A stretch of DNA of 64,000 nucleotides from the NCBI GenBank assembly GCA_013141075.1, contig JABFRQ010000003.1, positions 62,001 through 126,000 of the forward strand, given 5' to 3'. Shown piece by piece: positions 55,679-64,000 of the stretch. The translations under genes and the position numbers were made by a program. Source of the stretch: Methylotenera sp. (GTDB taxonomy: Bacteria > Pseudomonadota > Gammaproteobacteria > Burkholderiales > Methylophilaceae). Numbering within the stretch: position 1 is the stretch's first letter; each line of letters opens with the position of its first letter. Below the pieces are notes generated by a model. That model did not search any database, was not told where the DNA came from, and saw only the letters and a list, made by a program, of their open reading frames with translations.

Positions 55679-55969
55679 ATTTTTAGTAGCTTAATTTCTC
55701 AATTTATTCCTAAAAACACCTTTCAATTCCATCTTTACAAAAACCCTATATTTTCTAACTAAAAATACAAAGCTCGCTTTAATTTCATTCTGCCGTATAA
55801 TGCCAAACACTAATATCTTGCCCCTATGCCAACCAATCTGCATAGCGGTCTATTTACCTTAATCTTCTTGATTCTCAAATCACCTGAATGATTATTACAT
55901 TTGCCTTCCTCGATTGGTGTTGCTTCAAAAGTAATAGGTAGGCTTACACCCAAGCTGGAGCTTTATACT

Positions 55970-57595
55970 TTGACCACTGAATCAATCCTTAACTTTAACG
56001 AGTTAGGCTTAGCCGAACCGATTTTACGCGCCATTAACGACGCAGGTTATACCACCCCAACCCCTATTCAAGCTAAAGCAATACCGCAAGTATTAAGCGG
56101 TGGCGATTTACTCGCTGGCGCACAAACAGGCACGGGTAAAACTGCTGGTTTTACGCTGCCGATTTTGCATATTCTTAGCCAAAAACCTTTAAGTGAAGTC
56201 GCAAAAGGCCGCCCACGCTGCTTAATGCTGACGCCAACGCGTGAACTTGCAGCGCAAATTGAAGAATCTGTTAAAACTTATGGCAAATATTTACCATTAA
56301 CTAGCACCGTAATTTTTGGTGGCGTAAACGCTAACCCACAAATTGCACGCTTGAAAAAACCGCTAGATATTCTAGTCGCCACCCCAGGCCGCCTACTTGA
56401 CCATGCGAATCAAAAAAATGTGGATTTATCTGGCGTTGAGATTTTAGTATTAGATGAAGCTGACAGAATGCTAGACATGGGCTTTATACGCGATATTAAA
56501 AAAATATTAGCCATGCTGCCTAAGCAACGCCAAAACTTATTATTTTCAGCTACATTTTCTGACGAAATTAAAACGCTTGCTGATGGCCTATTGCATAACC
56601 CAGGCTTTGTTGAAGTCGCGCGCCGCAATACCGCCAGCGAGCTCGTTGAGCAAACCGTGCACATGGTCGCGGCAACGCATAAACGTGAGCTAATGAGCTT
56701 CTTAATTAAGCAAAATGATTGGCAACAAGTGCTAATTTTCACCCGCACCAAGCATGGCGCAAACCGTTTGGCTGAAAAGTTAGTGAAAGATGGCATTCAA
56801 GCCGCCGCGATTCATGGCAACAAAAGCCAAGGTGCGCGTACTAAAGCGCTGGCACAATTTAAAGATGGCAGTATGCGCGTGCTAGTAGCCACCGACATTG
56901 CAGCACGTGGTTTAGATATTGACCAACTGCCGCAAGTTGTGAACTTTGAATTGCCAAACGTGCCAGAAGATTATGTACATCGTATTGGTCGTACTGGCCG
57001 CGCAGGCAGTAGCGGTGCGGCGGTTTCATTAGTAGACCGCGAAGAATTGAAGTTTCTGAAAGACATTGAAAAACTCATTAAAAAAGAAATTCCAAAAGTA
57101 CAAGTTGAAGGTTTTACCCCTAACGCAAACCCTGAGCCTGAAGCGCCGCGCGCACCGCGTTCAACTCAGCCACACGGCAGACCACCGCGCGGGCATGGCC
57201 AAGGCCAGCAGCAACGTAAACCGAGAGATGCCAGCGCGGCAGGCGCAAACCCAAATGCTGGCAGAAATACAAGCTCAGATGGACAACGTCAAGGCAGAAG
57301 TCAAGCTGCGCCAAATGCAGAAGGCCGACCTTCACAAAACCGCCAACCTAGACCTGACAATGGTCAACAACCTAGAAATCAACAAAGTCGCCCGCAAGGC
57401 AATCACCGCGCGGATGCACAAGGTGAATCCAGCAAAAATATGTCAGAAGCTGCACGTCACCAAGCCATGCCACAACCCGCTTTATTTGCGCCTAAAAGCA
57501 CATATAACGGCAATCGCGGCAATAGTGGCGGCGGCAGTGCTGGCCGTAGCAATAACCCAAACAGCCCGCACCGTAGCGGCGGTAGAGGCAAATAA
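55970..57595 (+). CDS. rhlE: DEAD-box RNA helicase RhlE-type
   Basis: This is a DEAD-box helicase of ~541 residues from TTG 55970, which follows GGAG by nine bases; the ORF-track start (55901) adds 23 atypical residues. Motifs: Q-motif [59 protein letters not shown] ~150-residue disordered Gln/Asn/Arg/Gly/Pro tail follows. RhlE-type helicases act in ribosome maturation and RNA decay in the cold. It lies just after the 5-kb element, whose insertion may have separated it from an older upstream neighbour. Confidence 0.93.
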   Translation: MTTESILNFNELGLAEPILRAINDAGYTTPTPIQAKAIPQVLSGGDLLAGAQTGTGKTAGFTLPILHILSQKPLSEVAKGRPRCLMLTPTRELAAQIEESVKTYGKYLPLTSTVIFGGVNANPQIARLKKPLDILVATPGRLLDHANQKNVDLSGVEILVLDEADRMLDMGFIRDIKKILAMLPKQRQNLLFSATFSDEIKTLADGLLHNPGFVEVARRNTASELVEQTVHMVAATHKRELMSFLIKQNDWQQVLIFTRTKHGANRLAEKLVKDGIQAAAIHGNKSQGARTKALAQFKDGSMRVLVATDIAARGLDIDQLPQVVNFELPNVPEDYVHRIGRTGRAGSSGAAVSLVDREELKFLKDIEKLIKKEIPKVQVEGFTPNANPEPEAPRAPRSTQPHGRPPRGHGQGQQQRKPRDASAAGANPNAGRNTSSDGQRQGRSQAAPNAEGRPSQNRQPRPDNGQQPRNQQSRPQGNHRADAQGESSKNMSEAARHQAMPQPALFAPKSTYNGNRGNSGGGSAGRSNNPNSPHRSGGRGK

Positions 57596-57690
57596 AAAGA
57601 TTAAATTCATTTTTGTGTTTTAGCAAATGATAAAAATAGATTAAAATTCTAACCATAAAATTTTCAATTAATTAGATTTAGGACATCCCC

Positions 57691-58170
57691 ATGCAAATTG
57701 CAATGAATACTGTAGTAACAATGACTTACGACCTTAAAAACACCAATGGCGAAGTGCTAGAATCTAGCGCAGAACCAGTTGCTTATTTGCACGGCGGTTA
57801 CGATAATATTTTTCCAAAAGTAGAAGAAGCCATGCACGGCAAAAACGTGGGTGATGTGGTCGTGGTAGATTTACAACCTGCTGATGCGTTTGGCGAATAC
57901 GATGAAGAGCTAGTACAAATTGAGCCTGCAAGCGCTTTTCCTGCCAATGAGCTAAAAGTGGGTATGCAATTTGAAGGCGAAGACGAAACGGGCGAAGTAA
58001 TTTTATACTCAGTTACAGAAATCGCCGATGGCAAAGTAGTGGTAGATGGCAACCACCCTTGGGCTGGCGAGCGCGTAATATTTAGCGCAACTGTTACTGC
58101 AGTACGTGCCGCAATACCAGAAGAAATTTCACATCAACACGTACACGGCGCGGGTGGTCATCACCACTAA
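57691..58170 (+). CDS. slyD: FKBP-type peptidyl-prolyl isomerase SlyD
   Basis: This is a 159-residue protein with a split FKBP domain (MTYDLKNTNGEVLESS... YLHGGYDNIFPKVEEAMHGKNVGD) and the inserted IF chaperone domain (~70-120). It ends in the short His-rich metal tail HQHVHGAGGHHH. SlyD catalyses proline isomerisation, chaperones folding and helps nickel delivery. It is preceded by a ribosome site TTAGGA. The His tail is shorter than in enterobacteria. Confidence 0.95.
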   Translation: MQIAMNTVVTMTYDLKNTNGEVLESSAEPVAYLHGGYDNIFPKVEEAMHGKNVGDVVVVDLQPADAFGEYDEELVQIEPASAFPANELKVGMQFEGEDETGEVILYSVTEIADGKVVVDGNHPWAGERVIFSATVTAVRAAIPEEISHQHVHGAGGHHH

Positions 58171-58191
58171 TTAAAGCTTGGGGGTGTTTCA

Positions 58192-59073
58192 ATGAAGTTA
58201 TTGGCGAAAGCCTTAGTGTTTAAAACCTACGTGTTAAAAACATTAGCCTGCGCACTGTTGACATGCTCCCAAATTGCACTTGCCGATGAACTATACAATT
58301 GCGGCAAAAATTATCAAGAGTCACCCTGCAACAATTCAACTGTCACCAAACCTATAGGCAGAAAAACTGCGCCAGCTGTTCTAAAACCTGCAATCTCAAA
58401 CAATGCCGCAAAGCCCGTAATTGTAAAGCCTGCAAATATAAAATTCCGCACGCTAGCCGCAAATGCTAGCTGCAAACAACGTGCTGGAGTCGCCAAAGAA
58501 ATCGCCGCATTGCGTGACGCAGGCAAATCTGAAGTGCAGCAATTAAAGACTTCAGACAGCTCTACTCACGCGTTAATTAAAGATGTTTACGGTCGTCGCG
58601 GCTCATCACTACAAGTGCAGTACAACGTTGAACGTGAGTGCATGCAACTTAAAGAAAGAGACAGACTCACCCAAAAACAAATGGGGGAATCTGCAAGGTT
58701 GCGTAATGGCGGCGTGGTTACCCCAATCAATAGACCCACCAACGAAATACCACTTCAAACTGAAGCTGTCGAACTGCCTGAAAAGCCAGAATTAGCTAAA
58801 AAGTCAGCACACATTGAGCCTGTTGAAGCACAGCAACCTACAACAATAGCGCCAGCCGTAACGCTAGAACCTGTCATACCAGTCACAAAAAAAACAAACC
58901 TTGAAGAAAAACAGCTTGAGCAAGGTGACGAACTTGGTATTTGCCGCTCATTTAAAGCCGGGCTAGAAAATTTAGCGAGCCAAAAACGCAACAGTGGTGA
59001 TGCGTCCCAAATGAAAGACCTAGGTCAGCAACAAGAGCAGCTCACACGTGAAATGCAATTAGCTGGCTGTTAA
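58192..59073 (+). CDS. Exported DUF4124-like protein
   Basis: This 293-residue protein has a signal peptide (TLACALLTCSQIALA) followed by a short DUF4124-like motif (DELYNCGKNYQESPCNNS), a Lys/Pro/Ala linker, a helical region (~95-160) and a proline-rich stretch. It ends with two Cys (LGICRSF, LAGC). DUF4124 proteins are common exported betaproteobacterial proteins of unknown function. It starts 22 bp after slyD, so cotranscription is likely. Confidence 0.75.
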   Translation: MKLLAKALVFKTYVLKTLACALLTCSQIALADELYNCGKNYQESPCNNSTVTKPIGRKTAPAVLKPAISNNAAKPVIVKPANIKFRTLAANASCKQRAGVAKEIAALRDAGKSEVQQLKTSDSSTHALIKDVYGRRGSSLQVQYNVERECMQLKERDRLTQKQMGESARLRNGGVVTPINRPTNEIPLQTEAVELPEKPELAKKSAHIEPVEAQQPTTIAPAVTLEPVIPVTKKTNLEEKQLEQGDELGICRSFKAGLENLASQKRNSGDASQMKDLGQQQEQLTREMQLAGC

Positions 59074-59099
59074 TCTACGGCGACTAGCCTACAAAATCA

Positions 59100-61688
59100 T
59101 TACCCATTGGCCATATTTTTTAACTTATAAATCCATTCTAAAGCTTGTTTTGGCGTTAAGTCATCTGGCTGAAGTAGCTCTAATGAAGCCAGCACTGGGT
59201 GCTCAGCAGGTGATTCCGCCTCAATGCTTTCAGAAAACATATCTGGCTGACTAGTATTTTGTGCAACTTGGTTATTTTCTAATTGCAGTAATTTTCGCTT
59301 AGCAGTTGCGACTACAGACTTCGGAATGCCTGCCAATTGCGCCACTTGCAGACCATAACTTTGATTCGCCGCGCCCTCTTCCACTTTATGCATAAATACA
59401 ATGCTGTTACCGTGCTCTACCGCATCTAAATGCACGTTCGCGGCCTGTTTAAAGTCATCCACAATGCGTGTGAGCTCAAAATAATGCGTGGCGAATAGTG
59501 TATAAGCTCTATTTTTCTCAAGTAACTGCTTTGCCACCGCCCAAGCCAAGCTCAAGCCATCAAAAGTGCTGGTGCCACGGCCGATTTCATCTAACAGCAC
59601 CAAGCTTTTTTCAGTGGCATTATGCAAAATATTGGCGGTTTCGGTCATTTCTACCATAAAGGTAGATCTACCACCCGCCAAGTCATCAGATGCGCCAATA
59701 CGTGTCATAATACGGTCAATTTCGCCGATTTTAGCAGACGTTGCTGGAATATAGCACCCACAATGCGCAAGTAAAACAATGAGTGCGGTTTGTCGCATAA
59801 AGGTAGATTTACCGCCCATATTGGGGCCAGTAATCAGTAATAACTGGCGATACGGGTTTAGCACAACATCATTCGCCACAAATGGCTGCGTAATATTTTC
59901 CACTACTGGGTGACGACCATTCACAATTTGCAAACCTGCTTCTGTTGTAAATTGTGGTGAAACATAATTTAAAGCCTGCGCACGCTCGGCAAAACAACAT
60001 AAAACATCTAGGCTAGCAACCGCGCCGCTATTGGTCTGCAGGGCAGATATAAATGGTAGTAATTGCTCCAAAACATCCGCATATAGCATTTTTTCACGTG
60101 CCAATGCACGGTCATTCGCGCTTAGCACTTTGTCTTCAAACGCTTTCAATTCTGGCGTAATAAAACGCTCTACATTTTTAAGCGTTTGGCGACGCCTATA
60201 CTCCGCAGGCGCACTTTCAGCCTGCGTGCGACTCATCTCAATGTAAAAACCGTGCACACTATTGTATTCAACTTTTAAGTTGGTAATACCCGTGCGCGCC
60301 TTTTCAGCGGCTTCATATTGCAGTAAAAATTCACCATGGTTATTTTGCAGCGCACGCAATTCGTCTAGCTCGGCATCATAGCCATCGGCAATCACGCCGC
60401 CATCGCGCAATACGGTGCTTGGTTCTGGTTTGATTGCGCTAGCGAGTAAACCAACCACGGCGCTGGGTGCGGTTAAACTTGAGCCCAAAGTTTGCAGCAA
60501 GCTAGTTTGCGTGTTTTGTAATTGTATTTGCAATGCTGGCAATTGCTGCAAACTCAGATTCAAGCCAGACAAATCACGTGGGCGTGCAGTTTTAAGCGCA
60601 ATGCGTGCTGTGATGCGCTCAATATCACCAATAGATTTGAGTGATTGATTTAAATTAGAAACAATATCTTTTTGAATCAATTCAGCCACCGCTTCATGGC
60701 GCCTTATCACTAAGTTACGGTCTTGCAGCGGATGGTGCAACCAATGCCGCAAAAGCCGTGCGCCCATGGCGGTTTGCGTGGTATTAAGCATTGAGTAGAG
60801 CGTGGGTGAAGCCTCACCGCGCAGCGTGATGTCAATTTCTAAATTGCGGCGAGTAGCGCCATCTAGCTGAATATATGCGCTAGTGGCTTCAACGCTCAGC
60901 GCGTTAATGTGCGGCAATGCAGTGCGCTGCGTATGTTTTACGTAATCTAGCAACGCGCCAGCTGCGCAAATGGCGGGCTGCAGGCCTGCACAACCAAAAC
61001 CATTTAAGTCGTAAGTATTAAGCTGCTTTGTTAGCGTGTTAAACGCGCTGTCAAAATCAAACTGCCATGAGCTCAAACGCTTTTTGGCGACTTTACTTAA
61101 ACTTAGTGCTGCATGTTGAAAGTCATCCGCCAGCAAAATTTCACTGGGTGCAATGCGCTCAATTTCTTGGTTCAATAGCCCAACGGCAATCTCGCTCAAA
61201 ACAAACGCGCCAGAAGCTAAATTTAGGCGAGCTAAACCAACAATTCCATCTGATTGAAAAATGCTTAATAATTGGTTATCACGTGATTCATCTAACAGCG
61301 CTGTGTCGGTTAACGTTCCAGGCGTAAGAATACGTGTAACAGCACGCTCAACGGGGCCTTTGCTGGCCGCGGGGTCGCCAATTTGCTCACAAATCGCTAC
61401 AGCTTCACCTAGCTTTGCCAGCTTAGCTAAATAACCTTCCGCAGCGTGATACGGTACACCCGCCATTTTAATTGGTGTACCATTACTCACGCCACGATGC
61501 GTGAGCGTGATGCCAAGCAAGCGAGAAGCTTTTTCTGCATCCTCAAAAAATAACTCATAAAAATCGCCCATGCGATAAAACAGCAACATGTCAGGATGCT
61601 GCGCTTTTAAAGCATGGTACTGGCGCATCATCGGCGTATAGCTGGTAGAGCTCGTTGTATTGATTGTTATATCGCTATCTATTTTCAT
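59100..61688 (-). CDS. mutS: DNA mismatch repair protein MutS
   Basis: This 862-residue protein has the mismatch-binding N-domain with the Phe-x-Glu motif ([14 protein letters not shown]). The lever/clamp domains are followed by the ATPase core: [15 protein letters not shown] (Walker A), [17 protein letters not shown] (Walker B/D-loop), then the helix-turn-helix end ([15 protein letters not shown]). Full length for the family. It recognises mismatches and recruits MutL. It is convergent with the DUF4124-like gene. Confidence 0.98.
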   Translation of the reverse strand: MKIDSDITINTTSSTSYTPMMRQYHALKAQHPDMLLFYRMGDFYELFFEDAEKASRLLGITLTHRGVSNGTPIKMAGVPYHAAEGYLAKLAKLGEAVAICEQIGDPAASKGPVERAVTRILTPGTLTDTALLDESRDNQLLSIFQSDGIVGLARLNLASGAFVLSEIAVGLLNQEIERIAPSEILLADDFQHAALSLSKVAKKRLSSWQFDFDSAFNTLTKQLNTYDLNGFGCAGLQPAICAAGALLDYVKHTQRTALPHINALSVEATSAYIQLDGATRRNLEIDITLRGEASPTLYSMLNTTQTAMGARLLRHWLHHPLQDRNLVIRRHEAVAELIQKDIVSNLNQSLKSIGDIERITARIALKTARPRDLSGLNLSLQQLPALQIQLQNTQTSLLQTLGSSLTAPSAVVGLLASAIKPEPSTVLRDGGVIADGYDAELDELRALQNNHGEFLLQYEAAEKARTGITNLKVEYNSVHGFYIEMSRTQAESAPAEYRRRQTLKNVERFITPELKAFEDKVLSANDRALAREKMLYADVLEQLLPFISALQTNSGAVASLDVLCCFAERAQALNYVSPQFTTEAGLQIVNGRHPVVENITQPFVANDVVLNPYRQLLLITGPNMGGKSTFMRQTALIVLLAHCGCYIPATSAKIGEIDRIMTRIGASDDLAGGRSTFMVEMTETANILHNATEKSLVLLDEIGRGTSTFDGLSLAWAVAKQLLEKNRAYTLFATHYFELTRIVDDFKQAANVHLDAVEHGNSIVFMHKVEEGAANQSYGLQVAQLAGIPKSVVATAKRKLLQLENNQVAQNTSQPDMFSESIEAESPAEHPVLASLELLQPDDLTPKQALEWIYKLKNMANG

Positions 61689-61975
61689 GTTTTATCGACC
61701 TGTCTATTCATCACATTCTGAATCAGAACAGATGTAAACTTAGCTAAATCATTTGTTATAGCATAAGTCTATTGAAGTTTTTTATTGAAAACTTCACACA
61801 TTTTAACCTTGAAAATTGATATTCTCTAAAAACATTGTATCTAAACTACTTTAGACACAACATTACAATAGTAACAATTTCTGCTTAGCTTAACGTAAAA
61901 TTATTTCTTCAACATTTTGATTTATTGCAGCAATAATAGTTTACAAAGTATTTACTCGCTAAAGATTTTCGTACA
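61689..61975. other. Gap between mutS and the rRNA operon
   Basis: These ~290 bases are AT-rich with no ORF of note. They probably hold the mutS promoter. Nothing else was recognised. Confidence 0.5.
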
Positions 61976-62012
61976 AAAGCAAAAACCCCCACTATTTTCA
62001 TAGAGGGGGTTT
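61976..62012 (-). terminator. rRNA operon terminator
   Basis: On the minus strand AAACCCCC-TCTATGAAAATAG-TGGGGGTTTTTG forms a strong stem (with an inner CTAT/ATAG pair) and a T-rich tail (TTTTTGCTTTTG), just downstream of 5S rRNA. Confidence 0.9.
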
Positions 62013-62043
62013 GCTGACCACCTTTCGGTGATACGAATAAATA

Positions 62044-62158
62044 GCTTGGCAGTGACCTACTTTCGCATGCAAAAAGCATACTATCATTGGCGCTGGTTCG
62101 TTTCACGGCCCTGTTCGAGATGGGAAGGGGTGGGTCCAAACCGCTATGGCCGCCAAGC
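62044..62158 (-). rRNA. rrf: 5S ribosomal RNA
   Basis: The minus strand begins GCTTGGCGGCCATAGCGG, contains the conserved CCATCTCGAACAG..GAAA loop and ends in ...GTCACTGCCAAGC, so the two ends pair as helix I. About 115 nt, normal for 5S. Confidence 0.97.
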
Positions 62159-62481
62159 ATAACTGGTAACTCTTGCGCGCTGTTGAGCTTTCACCCAATT
62201 GCCTATCACAAGCAGAAATGCTGTGCGCTCACTCCTATTTTCATAGAAGTAGCGTCTTAAACTTACATTTTTGCACTTATTGCTAAGTACTTTAATGCAG
62301 TTTTTAACAAACAGAAGAAGTAAAGTGTCACGCATTTTCATGCGCAAAGTAAATGGTTTTCATTGATTACATTGTCTATAAACCATACCGTATTTAAACG
62401 ATATCAGTGCTTTAAAACAAACCATTTCTCTTGTCTTTTTCGTTAACTTAATAACAATCAAGCTCAAGTTTTAAGGTTATA
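62159..62481 (-). other. 23S-5S internal transcribed spacer
   Basis: About 320 bases separate 5S and 23S, long for this spacer. No tRNA fold was found. The ORF 62144-62347 is a shadow. Confidence 0.7.

Positions 62482-64000
<1,519 letters not shown>

Noticed and set aside
57066-57623. 185-residue plus-strand ORF inside the rhlE 3' part
   Set aside because: It is an out-of-frame shadow of the Gln/Arg-rich tail with no start signal or domain.
62159-62481. tRNA in the 23S-5S spacer
   Set aside because: No cloverleaf or CCA-type 3' end was seen on either strand.

Overview
The window looks like chromosomal DNA of a moderately low-GC betaproteobacterium. The rpoE-rseA-rseB-rseC-mucD / lepA-lepB-DUF4845-rnc-era-recO-pdxJ-acpS block, the divergent nadB, the RseC and DUF4845 proteins and the overall protein style fit Methylophilaceae (Methylotenera/Methylophilus type). 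The genus is inferred from memory, not from a search.

Layout. (1) 1-3000: a type IIG/ISP-like restriction-modification gene on the minus strand, cut by the window edge. It carries one frameshift and two in-frame insertions: a ~100-bp nested palindrome, and a DUF559 (PD-(D/E)XK-like) nuclease domain introduced by one arm of the same palindrome. (2) 3055-7000: a COG0523 GTPase, a four-gene MerP/MerT-like metal cluster and a TonB-like protein. (3) 7100-9037: a GAF-GGDEF-EAL regulator. (4) 9138-23660: an apparent dedicated export locus. It holds a GAF-HlyD protein, a PqqD-M50-HlyD membrane protein, a short SecA-like ATPase, a periplasmic adaptor, a 2068-residue LEPR-like/DUF4347/beta-helix/cadherin-like substrate with a C-terminal membrane anchor, and a membrane PAS-GGDEF protein. 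(5) 23695-33457: hrpA, then a polyphosphate neighbourhood (ppx broken by two indels, a Lys/Ala-rich DNA-binding-like protein, sixA, ppk), and a small gene whose 5' end is scrambled by a 38-bp tandem duplication. (6) 33481-50545: conserved core genes from tcdA to nadB, interrupted by an opposite-strand EEP-nuclease/clsB pair, plus an SNase gene. (7) 50674-55678: a 5005-bp element with 26-bp imperfect terminal inverted repeats and a perfect 8-bp target duplication. It has no transposase and carries four unfamiliar cargo genes. (8) 55970-61688: rhlE, slyD, a DUF4124-like exported protein and mutS. (9) 61976-64000: an rRNA operon end (terminator, 5S, 3' part of 23S) on the minus strand.

How the genes work together. 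The sigma-E operon, mucD, lepA and lepB form an envelope-stress and export-processing core. ppk, ppx and sixA form a phosphate/polyphosphate group with PhoB-box-like sequences nearby. The region-4 genes read as one system: an ATPase (SecA-like), a membrane protease/adaptor, adaptors, a giant surface substrate and a c-di-GMP synthase. No ABC ATPase or TolC is encoded nearby.

Several genes (RM, ppx twice, and the small gene at 33014) are broken by single-base changes in short homopolymers. This may reflect sequence errors rather than biology. No tRNA and no CRISPR array was seen.
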